From Rhyacophila brunnea (lineage: Eukaryota; Arthropoda; Insecta; Trichoptera; Rhyacophilidae): a stretch of 64,000 nucleotides of DNA. Below, piece after piece: positions 43,850 through 55,905 of the stretch. Position 1 is the stretch's first letter, and each line of letters opens with the position of its first letter. The notes below the pieces were generated by a model. It made no database searches. It saw only the letters and a program-made list of their open reading frames with translations, and was not told where the DNA came from. A program made the translations under genes and the position numbers. Location: the NCBI GenBank assembly GCA_022495005.1, contig JAGYXB010000361.1, positions 1-64,000 of the forward strand, in the 5' to 3' direction.

Positions 43850-43859
43850 CTGTGTTATA

Positions 43860-44338
43860 CAGGAAATAACTGAAGTACTTCTCTTCGCACTAGGTTGCTT
43901 CTAGGTAAATTTCTATTATCTATGATTAACACACTAGGTATCATTAGAAAGACAACAGAATTGCAATGAAATCTTTTTCTTACTTACTTTAAAATAAATA
44001 TTAGTCTTTAGTTTTCTTAGGCTTGATTTATCAAATATATCTACATAACCACAAGAAAGTGTTTCAAAAATTACTATTACCATCGTGCTGGAAGAAGCCA
44101 TTCATCGACATCCGTTATTCGGGTGGTCTGAGAATCGTGTTTATTTTCCGGCAGCTCTTCATGATTTTTGCGAAGCCAGAGATAATTCTTTTCAATTTTA
44201 ATAAAGAATTTAATGATGACACCTCTCTACTTCCTTAAACTTATTTTGAAACTACTTCCACATTCGATTTTTAGTTAAAAACTACTTAATAATATTATTA
44301 CATAAAAATACACTTAGACTTTAAAAATCATTTGTAAT
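43860..44338. other. No gene recognised
   Basis: AT-rich sequence downstream of the MITE, with short frames only. A frame at 44023-44238 has no recognised motif. Confidence 0.35.
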
Positions 44339-45080
44339 AATAGCACCTGTACACGTGCATGGATTTACTGGCAGCAATAGTGCGTATTTTAAAGTATCGT
44401 GACAATAAATTTTTACACGTAAAAGTGCTGACTGTCTCTCCAATCTCATTCTTCAAGAGTAAGCGAGACGCGATGTTGTCATTTTATGGTACTCTTTGAC
44501 AGGTCGTAAAAATCGGTAATTATATTTGGTTTTTTTGTCGGCAGGTTCGCCACTAACGTTTTAGTATGCAGGCGCAGATCAAAAAAATCCCTACTGTCGC
44601 ATGAAAATTCAGAAGCTTTCAAACTTTTTTGAGTCATGCATGCTAGCTTGTAACTGAAGGATAATACATGCTTACCCATACATTTTCTTGTTATGGCCGC
44701 TATAATACTTACTGTCAACAGTAAATCCATGCAAGTGTAAATGGGGTATAACTATTGCTGTATTCTAATATCCATTGTACTATAATACTTACTGTCAACA
44801 GTAAATCCATGCAAGTGTAAATGGGGTATAACTATTGCTGTATTCTAATATCCATTGTACTATATATCGTAATGGTGATTTATTGCATAAACAAAACTTT
44901 TACAAGCTGCCTCGAAACCCGTCGGCCATCACAGACCTCTACGTACCTAAAACCACCACTGTCTGAGAGTAGATTTCAGGAAATACTCCCAAATCTCAGT
45001 AGATTGTGTGTATGTCAATTTAAAGATTTTTTGTGTATTTGTCTGTTTAAGATATCCGAAAATAAATAATAAAGTTATAT
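44339..45080 (+). repeat. Dispersed element, copy 2, with exact 80-bp tandem duplication
   Basis: It is collinear with 33515-34375 but lacks the hairpin insertion. Bases 44701-44780 are repeated exactly at 44781-44860, and the duplicated unit contains the inner right terminus (GTAAATCCATGCAAGTGTAA). Confidence 0.8.
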
Positions 45081-45199
45081 AATAATAATATGTACGTAAC
45101 AAGTTTTCAGACGATTTGAAACCAAAAATGCAAGGGGACATAATTCTAATTCTGTTTAAGGGTGGCATTTTGCCTAGCTAAATCTGTATAACTACTTAA

Positions 45200-45721
45200 G
45201 AGGGGACATGCACAGCGTAGCTCAAAATGGAGCTTTTGTTCTATTTTCAAAGCATGATCCTGGACATACCTTAAACGTTGTAGATATTCTATTTATATAA
45301 TTTTGAAGCCTTATTATCCTTTATATTTATTTTAAACATTTGATGACTGCATAAAGTATTTTTATTACATAAAATAGTATTCTTTTAAACCTCTCGCTCT
45401 AATGTTTTAGAATATAGTCATTTTTCAGTACATAACTGTGCAGTGGTGTTAAGATTTTTTACATTTATTAATTTTTAAACGCATTTATAAAACCTGAAAT
45501 ATGACTATATTCTAAAACATTAGAACGAGAGGTTTAAAAGAATACTATTTTATGTAATAAAAATACTTTATGCAGTCATCAAATGTTTAAAATAAATATA
45601 AAGGATAATAAGGCTTCAAAATTATATAAATAGATTATCTACAATGTTTAAGGTATGTCCAGGATCATGCTTTGTAAATAGAAAAAAGCTCCATTTTGAC
45701 CCACACTGAGCACGTCCGCCC
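45200..45721. mobile_element. TTAA-flanked hairpin MITE with 229-bp arms
   Basis: Arms at 45200-45428 and 45494-45721 are inverted copies differing at few positions, with a 65-bp loop. TTAA tetranucleotides flank the element at 45196-45199 and 45722-45725, the target of piggyBac and some Kolobok elements. A transcript would fold into one long duplex. No protein is encoded. Confidence 0.9.
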
Positions 45722-45729
45722 TTAATATT

Positions 45730-46375
45730 ACTTACTTACTTAACTACTTAATAAGTTTTTTTTTTTTAAATTTTCTAACTTTTACGTTTTAATTTTTAGA
45801 ACCAAAATAAAAAAATTAAGGTATCTAATATATGCGTTAATTTCATTTCATGAATATCAGGGGGGGGCATTTTAAGTCTGTCTAGGGACATCACTGTCCA
45901 TATGGCCTTATTCTCAAATACACAATGGTTTATTTTTATAAATTCGATCGATTGTGAAAAAAGTATAGTATTGTAAAATGTGAGTTCATGTCAATAAATC
46001 TAGCTTCCATGCATAGCAGAGCACAGTAGTTACACAATATAGATGAGTATTGAGGTGGAGTCGGCCCTCTGTGACTTTTTTTTTCAAGACAGAATTCGAC
46101 CCTAAATATTTTCAAAGAATCAATTCCACAGAATTATAAATGTCGTGAATGTATTTATTTATTTATAAAGGGTGCATGCACCCTATGAAAATAATCCCTT
46201 AGAAATAGCTTTTGGAGACAACATTTTTCACTACAGTAATAAACCCTGCTTATCGGAAATCAGAACCCAAAAATATTTTTTCTTGTAACATAATTTTTGT
46301 TTGTGTCAGATTTATTGATATCATAAAAAAAAACTATACGAAATTTGTATAAGTAGGTACTTACATGAGAATTAT
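45730..46375. other. No gene; hAT-like terminus near 45893
   Basis: A poly-T run lies near 45757 and a G run near 45860. TCTAGGGACATCACTG ends at 45893 and resembles the terminus at 34803. The rest is AT-rich. Confidence 0.35.
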
Positions 46376-46379
46376 GGAT

Positions 46380-46625
46380 ATTATTAAACATTACCCATTC
46401 ATTGTAAATGTATAATTATAATCCTTTCGAAAAAAACAAATGTTTTTATTTCTTCCTTCATTCCTCCTCATGCTTCCCAAATTAAATATGCTTCCAAGCA
46501 GCGCCCATCTTGAGTCGGCTTTGTTCCAAGTCAAATTGGTACACTTTGTAGTTCTCTGTAGTGAACCAAGTGTTTTAAGAAAATAGTTATAGTTTTTATT
46601 CACAGGTGCCAATGTTTGTTTAGAA
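46380..46625 (+). repeat. Dispersed repeat related to 16190-16320
   Basis: ACATTACCCATT, TTTTTATTTCTTCC and TCATGCTTCCCAAATTAAAT occur in the same order as at 16195-16290. The inverted arms of that copy are not conserved here. Confidence 0.6.
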
Positions 46626-46636
46626 AAGTAATATAA

Positions 46637-46889
46637 TTTATATATTTTTTTGACCATGTCTGATCGTAATAAGATCATATGGGCCTCCACAGAGTGAATG
46701 TTTGTATTAACAGGATTTTGTTTTTCCGAGAAATGGATGTTAGTCACTTGCTCAACCTAATAGGTCCATACTCTGACTCGGACACAAATGGAAAAAACAA
46801 TATTACATGTATTTGCCAGACCCAGGATTCGAACATGGGACCCACGACACTGTAAGCCGACGCTTAACCTGCTCGGCCATTGTGGGTAT
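46637..46889 (-). mobile_element. tRNA-derived SINE, full-length, with 12-bp duplication
   Basis: AAAGTAATATAA flanks the element at 46625-46636 and 46890-46901. The inverted A tail, body, box B and a box A region near 46873-46884 are all present. It is the best-bounded copy of the family. Confidence 0.9.
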
Positions 46890-47234
46890 AAAGTAATATA
46901 AAAAGGCTGCCACCGTGAATTTAAGGGTTAAGAGTGAAAAAACCAGGCATGTCCATATGCTATAAGGAGGCAAACCACCAATGAACTCTTCTTCTGTAGG
47001 ACGATAATCTACATTCCTTAAAGTCCACATTGATTGGATTAGAATCAAACACCTAAAGAAACCACAGACACCATTTCCAACGGAAAAATAATAAATCCGA
47101 CATTAATTATTTATTGTACATACAAAATTTTTTCTGCCTAAAGCAAACCACAATAGATATTTATTAGGTAAAATATAATTTTCTCTACAACATATTTAAA
47201 ATTATGGCATTAAATCATACATAATTTTAGATAC

Positions 47235-47340
47235 TATTTATAGATATCTTGTATGGCTTGGTTTAGGCAGGGCTTAATTAAATTGTAAAAACGACATGCG
47301 AGTTGTATTTTTAAGTATAACTGACAAAGTAAATAACTCT
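47235..47340 (-). mobile_element. hAT-type MITE fragment
   Basis: It carries the distal block GGTTTAGGCAGGGCTTAATT and a TATAACTGACAAAGT motif of the GGTGGAGGTAGGCTG family, without termini. Confidence 0.5.
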
Positions 47341-49795
47341 GTATTGACAACAATTTTCCTGGTAATCTCGTGATCTGCAGATTTTGAAGGATAAGAGGCA
47401 CAGAAACATCTAGTTCCGTCCCTGTGTGTTTCCCTGTCTATGGCCTTACCTGGATTCAACACTTCTGATTTCATTATTGTGGACGACCTGCCCTCCTTTA
47501 AGTCTTATAAAAGTGATGTATTTACACGCTGCAGGGTGCATGGTAGATAGGTAGGTACAATAAGTATTTATGCTTGAAATTTCAGATATATAATTTTATT
47601 TTACTTAAGTAGTATTACCAAATACGACCCTCCCCCATAAAAACGTCTCGAATGCCGTATCAGGAATTTAACATCAATATCGAAACACCTCCCCAACTAA
47701 AAGGTTGCACAGCCCTACCTTACGAGCAATATTACAAACATTATCTTTCAAAAAGACGATGCGGATCTCGGTACCCACGGTGACAAAGGAAAGTACCTGC
47801 CTGCAACCAAGGGCATTGATGGCCGCTTACTCCGAAGTGAAAAATACCGTAATACATTCGAATGTTTGTCAAGTAACTTCCTCCTACCCCGCGGCGCGAG
47901 TTCAAATCTACCTACAATGAAGGGATAACATAAAATAAATGTCACGTCGGCGCGCGGCGTCAGCCGTACAATCGCACAATCAACCGTGTTTCTAGCCAAT
48001 TACTAAATCAATTTTTAATTATCAATAATTATTATAATAAATAACTAAGTGCCCGCGGAATTAAATAATGTGTAAACACGTCCATGTGCAAATGAATGCA
48101 AAGTGAAGTGTTGTCTAGTTGGAAGCCGTGGGCCCGCTGGCCACCGACATGCTTTGCGTAACCTCTGTCGATTAAACGTTACTTTATCTCAGTCATGCTG
48201 AACCCTTGTATTCCTAACTTGTATAATTTAATGTAATTAAACGTCTCTGCGGAGAATCTGTCCAATCAAAGATGTGTTTTATAAAAACTATATCCCGTGA
48301 TGTCCACACTCCCAATCGAAGTAATGCTTACGAAGAATCCTGCCAGTATACATGTGAGTTCCTTCATTCTTCCCGGTATTAGTAGGTATACAGAAAAATA
48401 ATACATACAACTTAACATTTTTTATAATCAATATTAAGGTTAATCTTGATAATGGTGTGACAGTCAACTAATAAATCAATCTGTAGAGTTTCATAGTATT
48501 ATAACATACTGTTTTTAAAATAGTAAATAAGAATTCACTTGATAATAATCACATTAATTATTTTATTTGTTTTTACAGTTGACACACTTTACCCGGTTAG
48601 ATCGGGATATCCAATCCCATGGTTATCGATTTCTCAGATAAGGATATCCTTACCGAATTTCACTGTATAGGTATTATGTACAACATATTTAACCTGTTTA
48701 TTTAAGATTACAATCGCAGGTACTTATAAGGAATGAGTTATCCGTAAAAATATAATAATAATAATAATAATAGATCACTTATCATTTTTAGTAAAGTTAT
48801 CTATAAACATACCACATAAGCGTGAAGTTTGATAGTTTTGACAGAAAATATAATGTAGTTAGGCGACGCCGAGCGAGAGAAAACGATACAATAGGCTTCA
48901 TGTAAAAGCAGTCGGATATAATTAAATTTAGCTTATGTAACTCGTGCGCACTAGAAGAAATCACAATCTGCGCAGGTTCAAGGTTAAGTTGTTCCACAAT
49001 AACACAAAATTTAATTAAAATCAGAAAATTAGAATCTGGTGCCCGGTCAAATGTATATACCTACATTTACATTAAAAAATTTTCCAATTTATCAATAATT
49101 TCATGTTGCTAAGTACTATTTTATAGGGTCAACATAAACACTAAAGTTAATTCAAGTGCATAAAAAGTATTTGCCGTTAGAAGCAAGGCCCACTTAGTCA
49201 GGCCGCGGAACGCAACTGTGAATTTTGATCATAGTACTACTTATTGATCAATCTTAGAATGCAATATGATAAACTGTTTGCAAAAAATGATGATTGTTTC
49301 ATACTAAAATAAATTAATTAATTCATTACTTTGAGCGAAATATGCAATGGAAAATCTTTATTTACAGCAAACTGGTTAACAATTTTGCATTCGAATTTGC
49401 ACTCACGATTCAGTGCTGTGGCCTGACTATATAGATAGACGGTCTTGATTCGTAGTGTGAAAATAACGGTTGTGGTAACAAATTTTTTACACGTTGATTG
49501 GTTAACAGGTAGGTACCCGGTAAATCGACATTCCACATTTTACATAGGTAGGTACATCCAACATTTTATCAATAACCTCAATAAGGGATAACATTAATTG
49601 AGTATGTTAAAAGCAAAAGAACCTTTCTCGATTTTTTCTAAATTCACAATAGTCATTCTGAAATGTTCAAATTAGACAGTTATGTATAAATGCGGAATCG
49701 AGCCACGCCGGTGGCTGGACACCGGTATCCCATCTGAAAGCCCGCTAAGGGACGTATATGGCCGAAGTTTTGTTATACTTATTATGTTGAAACTA
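47341..49795. other. No gene recognised; one GC-rich island
   Basis: A block at about 47750-47965 is richer in GC and CpG than its neighbours and has open frames on both strands, but no motif. It might be a regulatory island or an unannotated exon. The rest is AT-rich, with an (AAT)n run near 48757-48775. Confidence 0.3.
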
Positions 49796-50075
49796 TTGCT
49801 AACCTAAACAAAATAGAAAACATATTTACAGTGAAGAGTGGAAAGACTACCTAAATAAAATTGAAAAAAACTAGACTAACCAAAATAAGTATATACAATG
49901 TATGTAAATATAACTATCAACTAGGCTAGTTAGGCAATCTAGCCATTAAACAAAATAGAAAACATAATATATTTACAGTGAAGTGTGGAAACAAATTGTA
50001 TAGTAACTAATAAAGACTTGGTAGGTACCTAAATAAAATTGAAAAAAACTAGACTAACTAAAACTACCAACCTAT
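49796..50075 (+). repeat. Local direct duplication, about 140-bp unit
   Basis: CAAAATAGAAAACATA, TATTTACAGTGAAG and AATTGAAAAAAACTAGACTA each occur twice in order (from about 49808 and 49950). Confidence 0.7.
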
Positions 50076-50709
50076 ACCTAACCATTAAACAAAATATAAA
50101 ATATTAAAGACAAATTACAATAGGTAAGAGGTACTCTAAGAATACCAGGTAGGACTCCATTCAGTTGATACTTTTTGCTCCCACAAAATCTATATTTTGC
50201 TAAAGTCACAAAATATACCTACTACCGGCGAACAACATATAGATACCATAGCAACAAGTTGCAGATGAAAACATGATAGGTAGGTACTTAACTGAAATAT
50301 TGAACTCTGCCTATACGTATATTAAAAGCATTAAAAATTTTATGGAAAGTTCCTGGATTTTTATTCAGTATATTCCAGCAGGAAAGCTTACATAATGGGG
50401 GACCTTTATGATCTTTCATGTCTAGCAAGAAGTTGAGCTATCTCATTTCGTCTATCTGCGCCAGGTGTACTGTTATTGCGGGATAAATAGGATGAACCTG
50501 CTTCAATACTATTTCCAGTAGGTGAATCAATATCCCTCTCACACTGGTCATTTAAAGACATATTGTGTAAAACACAACATGCTCGAATAAAGTGAGTAAT
50601 TAAAACAATGTTTCTAAGTTTTAAGTGGTAGAGTTGTCTAAATTTTTGTTTCAGTAGACCAAATGCGTGCTCAATTTTGATTCTACTTTTACTGAGTTTG
50701 TATTATAAT

Positions 50710-52193
50710 CAGCGCTCGGAGTGATCGAGGATGGCGTACCGGTTCGTAAAATACCTGAAGGACAGCACGCCGTCTCGTAAAATCCCTGAGCCTCGCCAGG
50801 ATACTTAATATTTATTGCATTGAGGTTCATATTTAATTGAAATAAATTTAAAAAAAAATCACACAGGTATGCTTAGTAATATTATATGTAATTATGTTAT
50901 TAAAAAACCAAACTTAACACTACAAAAAATTAACGCCGACTATAATCAATAGTCCTACCAATCTATTCCAATAAGTAGGTACTGTGGTAAACAGAATTCA
51001 CACTTCTAAAACAATAATGAATATTGATTAAATTGAGCTATATTTCTTAAAAAATTGTTATCCATTTAAATAAAAATCTTTTTTTTAAGTATATCTACTT
51101 GAAGTATAATATTTTTTTAAATACGGAAGAGCGGCACTTGTAGTCTATTTAAGGGCAACATAATATTATGTTCTAGGGACATCACTGATTGTGTTATTAC
51201 TAAATCAACATATTAAATCAAATCAATCAAAATAAATACATAATAAGATAAGTAAAAAGACAGTGACGTCCCGTGGGGGTACCTACATGGTACACGTGCA
51301 GAAAATAAAGACAAAAAAAAATATTTGTAGAGTATATTTCGTAGAAATCCGTTGTATTTTCGCCTGCGGCGCTGATAAAGTTGCCTGTTCATATCTTCAG
51401 TCGACATGCATGTTTAATGGCTAGTTGCATGTTTTCCTTCCATGGTAGTGAGATATCCCGAGTTCCGGTCTAGCTCAGGGTATGTGTCGAACTCAGGATT
51501 CACAAAAAAAAATAATTAAGTAAATTTGGGTTAAATGAAAAGTCTTTGTCTTTTTTTTTTGGTTATAAGCACGTGGGTTTATATTTTCAGTGATTTTTCT
51601 TTGCTACACACTTATATGCTAATAATTAAAACAATAGTTTATTTTTTTGCGCGCGAGTTCGCGAACTTTAACTTGCGTCCACTCGCAACTCCCGTTTCTT
51701 TCGACTGCTTTAAATAAAAGAAAAAAATCTCACTTGACAATCGAGTAAGTGGTGCAGTCGCTACAAAAGGAACTTTCATACTCACTCTTTTCCACTCTTA
51801 AAACAAGATCTTATATAGATTTACAAACTATTCCTATTACTAAATTAATTACAATTTTAATGGTATAAATCTTAATATTACACTTAAAGCTATTTGTTTG
51901 AAAATTTATATATAGATACATATTATAATTAGCATTCTAAATCTAACATATTCCTTTTTATCCAGATAGCCAAGTGATACGTCATAAGCCTTTCATATTT
52001 TGTTAATTGACTATATGACCAAGCTGCACGCTTAGGCTTACAAAACTTTATTCCGGCTCCGCATTGAAGACGGGAATTTCAGGAGTATGTCAGTAGGTAC
52101 CTACTTATAGTTGTTACGAAAATTTGGGCAGTCGTAATTTTTTGGAAAATTATTGAGCGCTCCGGCTCGGAAGATTTTCTATTTCGAGCGCTG
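50710..52193. mobile_element. hAT element inside the Harbinger gene, 1.48 kb
   Basis: It starts CAGCGCTCGGAGTGATCGAG and ends CGAGCGCTG. Perfect 8-bp duplications ATTATAAT lie at 50702-50709 and 52194-52201. Its termini match 14419-14643 and 53146-55905. No transposase is recognised. Stretches near 51178 and 51262 (GGGACATCACTG and CAGTGACGTCCC) suggest further nested hAT ends. Confidence 0.9.
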
Positions 52194-53145
52194 ATTATAA
52201 TTAATTTGAGTTTGATTTAGTACTCCCCTGGCTTTATAAGGTGTCAGCAAATTCCTGAGGCAGGGATATCCACTGTCACCAAGTATATATTTGTCGGTAC
52301 ATGAACTCGGTAGTTGTCTATACAGTGAAGAATTTCGATATACTCGACTATCATGCACTGAGCCTGGATATCCAACATAGATATTTCGAAATTTGAGATT
52401 ATCAGCACACACAAGCTGCAACTAAAATAAAGGATAGTTAGCCATACAGAAAGCGATAAAATCCTGCAAACAAGTATGGCACGAATGAGATTTGTGATTT
52501 TCAGCTAGGTACTTGGCAAACTTATTAAATAACATTATTTTGGACCAGTGCTATGATTAAATTTATGTGAGATTATTTATTCTTCAATCAAGTTTTTGTT
52601 TTATTATTTTACACAAATATATCTAAAACAAAGAAATATCATAGAAAAATATCTCGTCTTACCTGCATTGAACAATATGATTTCCTATTCACGTATGATA
52701 ATGGATCATCTTCTGGCTTATCAATTTTTATATGATTACCGACAACTCCCGGAAACCCATTCTCCCTAAATGCCATTTCTATAAGTGCTTTCTCAGAATT
52801 CGTTGGCCATTGTATTATTTCTGGGGATAAATTACTATTAAACATAGTCACTCTGTTGATGACTCTGGAGAGACAACCGATAGTGTTATTAAATCTATCA
52901 GCCACATCTCGAAATGACGCAGTTTGATGTCCAGCAAACCAGACGAATATGAGTAAATGGTTAGTGGCGCTGATTCTATCATTGCCGCCTCTGTTCTGGC
53001 TTGGAAAATAAGAAGAATTTTGAAATCGTTCCGTGAGATCTGCATGCACATTTCTAGAAACGCGAAAATGCATCATGAACTGCCTGTCCGTGTACTCTGC
53101 AACAGTATCTTCGCAATAATTTTCATTTTTCTTATTGACAATGAG

Positions 53146-54970
53146 CAGCGCTCGAAATGGAAAATTTTACGAATCGGAGCGCTCGATAATTTTACGAAAA
53201 TATCAACTATATTATCTCCTATATATTATTATCCTAAGAGATTTTAGAAAATACGTCAACTTTTTTATTTAAATACCACTTTGTTGATTATTAAAGGAAT
53301 TCACTTCAATTTTGGAGTCCCGAATCTACTTCCATTTGAATCGGGCACAATCTGATAAAACTCGACACAATCACAGATAAAATCATTTTTAAATCGCGTT
53401 TTATATCCGTCACCATACATTTTCGCATCTTGCCTTTCGTCTACCGCAAATCGATTATAATGTCGCTTAATTCTTTCTATATAATCAATATTGCAAAATA
53501 TCTAAATTAATATTTCACAAAATTATTCAAATCTGTAAGTAGCACATTGGCGTATTCTTGAGTTTTAACACAAAATAAATACATATTTCCTCACTAATTA
53601 TTACGAAAATATAATCTAAAACTACTTCACTGCCACTTATCTGTCAAACTGAAATATATGATTGATTTTCAATTGTTTTCGCCTATAACAAGTTCATTTG
53701 ACGTGTCAGAATTCAAATTTAGAATTTGCAGAAACAATCGAAAAATGTGATATTTCTATTAGCATGTTAAATAATCAATTTCAATCAAGACATTTTTATT
53801 GTAAGATGAGTTTTCTATTAATTAATAACAAATTTGATTTTTTTAAATACTTCTTTGTGGCTGTTCACGAACTCTCTTTTATTGAATAATTAGGCTACTA
53901 ATTTCGATAGATTACAATATAGTCATATTAAGTTGCCATTGCAAACAATGAAATAAATTAATACGAATTGTTATAGTTAACAAAATTTGTGATATTGTAT
54001 AATATCTACCTATTTTTACCATCCTTATCATCATCAATCTGGACCTATCCACTGCTGGATGAAGGCCTCCTCAGCCTTATTATACTCCTTACTTACACAT
54101 GAATTATTATCTTTATCAAAATCAGTGATATTATACTATCTACCTATATATATTTATAATGCCATTATTATCACGAGCCTTAATAAATCCACTGCTGGAT
54201 GACAGCCTCTCTACGTTGATTGTATTCTTGATAGTCTTGAATTTCATCATCATCATCAATCCACTGCTGGATGAAGGGTTTGTTTTAACGAATTTGTGAT
54301 ATTATACTTATTTCTATCATCGTTATCATCATCGACCTGAACCAATCTACTGCTGGATAAAGGCCTCCCATAGCCTGATTATACTCCTTTCTGTCATATG
54401 AATTGCTGTATTTATCAAAATTGGTGATATTATATTATATCTATTTATATTATATCATGAGCCTGAATTAATCCACTGATGGATGAAGGGTTCCGCAACC
54501 TGATTCTACTACTATAGGTTAAACGAATTTGTGATATTATACCTATTTCTATCGTCCTTATCATCATCGACCTGAACCAATCCACTGCTGGATAAAGGCC
54601 TCCCTAGCCTGATTCTACTCCTTTATGTCATTTGAATTACTGTATTTATAAAAATTGGTGATATTATATGATATCTATTTATATTATATCATGAGCCTGA
54701 ATCAATGCACTGATGGATGAAGGCCTTTCTAATTTGTTTGTATTTCTGTCAGTCATACGGTCATATGAATTGCTATATTTATCAAAATTGCTGATATTAT
54801 ATTCACCCATTCATAATATTGTCATTATCATCATCAACCAAGATCAATCCACTGCTGGATGAAGGTTATCCCAACCTAATTCTACTCTTCTTAGTCATAT
54901 AAACTGCTATTTTTTTTTAAATTTGTGATTTTATATACCTACTCATTTATATCGTCATTATCGTCATCAA

Positions 54971-55002
<32 letters not shown>

Positions 55003-55905
55003 TTTAAGCTGATTTCACATTTTTAGGTTTTATAAATTCCTGTTTTTATCAGAATTGGTCTATTCCTCTCAGATATAATAGGTATTGTTTTATTATTTAT
55101 TAACATTTGTCTCAATATGAATGTCCCGCACTGGAAAACTATATTGGTTAAGGTTAATTTTGAATTCAAAATTTGATTTTGTAAATATTATTCTATGGCT
55201 GCAGGCATTTATTTTTTATAGACAATGAAATAAAACAATGTTTAAATTTGTTTTTTATGCTGCTAACCTTTTTTTAATATGTAAATGGGACCCGAAAGAG
55301 ATTAATATTTTGATATAATGGATCGCTTTTTAAGATAATCACATATTATTGCTGTATATTCGAACGAATGAGATGTACAATTATTTATCATATTTAAATG
55401 CACATACCTACACATATATTGTATTAAAATTAAAATGTCATTGGTAGCAATTGGCGATTCTGCTAGGCCTAGCAGCCTGAAGTGGTGTCAGACTCCAGAA
55501 TAGACTACGCATACGACTCCAAATTTGTATGGCAGTGACGACATGCAAATTGTAAAACTGACAAATCAGCGAAATGTCAAACTGTGAATGAAAATCCATT
55601 CCGAAGAGAAAACTATGGCGCCGTCTATACATACTTTACAATTATATTAAAATCCAACACCATGTCATTATAACGAAAAGCTGTCTGCAAGACCTAGCGA
55701 GACAGACTGGCGAGAGCCAACTGGCTCAGCTAGTACTACATTAATTGTAAATGTGATTTATCAAAATAAGTGTGTTATTTTTTTATTATATGAAATATCT
55801 AGCGCAGACGGTCAAATTAATATTTCCAAGAGACGGAGCGATAATTTTGAAGATTTTATGAACCGGAATGGCGCTCCGGTGCGTTCCGGTCCATTTCAAG
55901 CCCTG
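53146..55905. mobile_element. hAT element inside the Harbinger gene, 2.76 kb
   Basis: It starts CAGCGCTCGAAATGG and ends CCATTTCAAGCCCTG. The flanks ACAATGAG (53138-53145) and AAAATGGG (55906-55913) match at 6 of 8 bases, as expected for an older duplication, and the Harbinger frame continues across it. A minus-strand block at 53300-53480 reads like protein (ERIKRHYNRFAVDERQDAKM) and may be a transposase relic. The middle is an RTE-tail minisatellite. Confidence 0.82.
54030..55020 (-). repeat. Minisatellite of RTE 3' tails, nine units
   Basis: Nine copies of a segment close to CCACTGCTGGATGAAGGCCT, the reverse complement of the RTE 3' end, recur about every 70-145 bp. Starts are near 54047, 54187, 54256, 54335, 54467, 54576, 54700, 54843 and 54973. 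Most are preceded by CATCATCATC-like sequence. Between them lies a shared spacer with GTGATATTATA and TATTTATAT motifs. The spacer is not part of the RTE tail, so units were amplified together with flanking DNA. Confidence 0.88.

Noticed and set aside
47705..47999. Possible exon or promoter in a GC-rich block
   Set aside because: Open frames exist on both strands but no domain, splice signals or start context support a gene; kept only as an unassigned island.
54030..55020. CRISPR-like array of repeats and spacers
   Set aside because: The repeated segment is the RTE LINE 3' end, spacers share sequence, spacing is uneven and the genome is eukaryotic.
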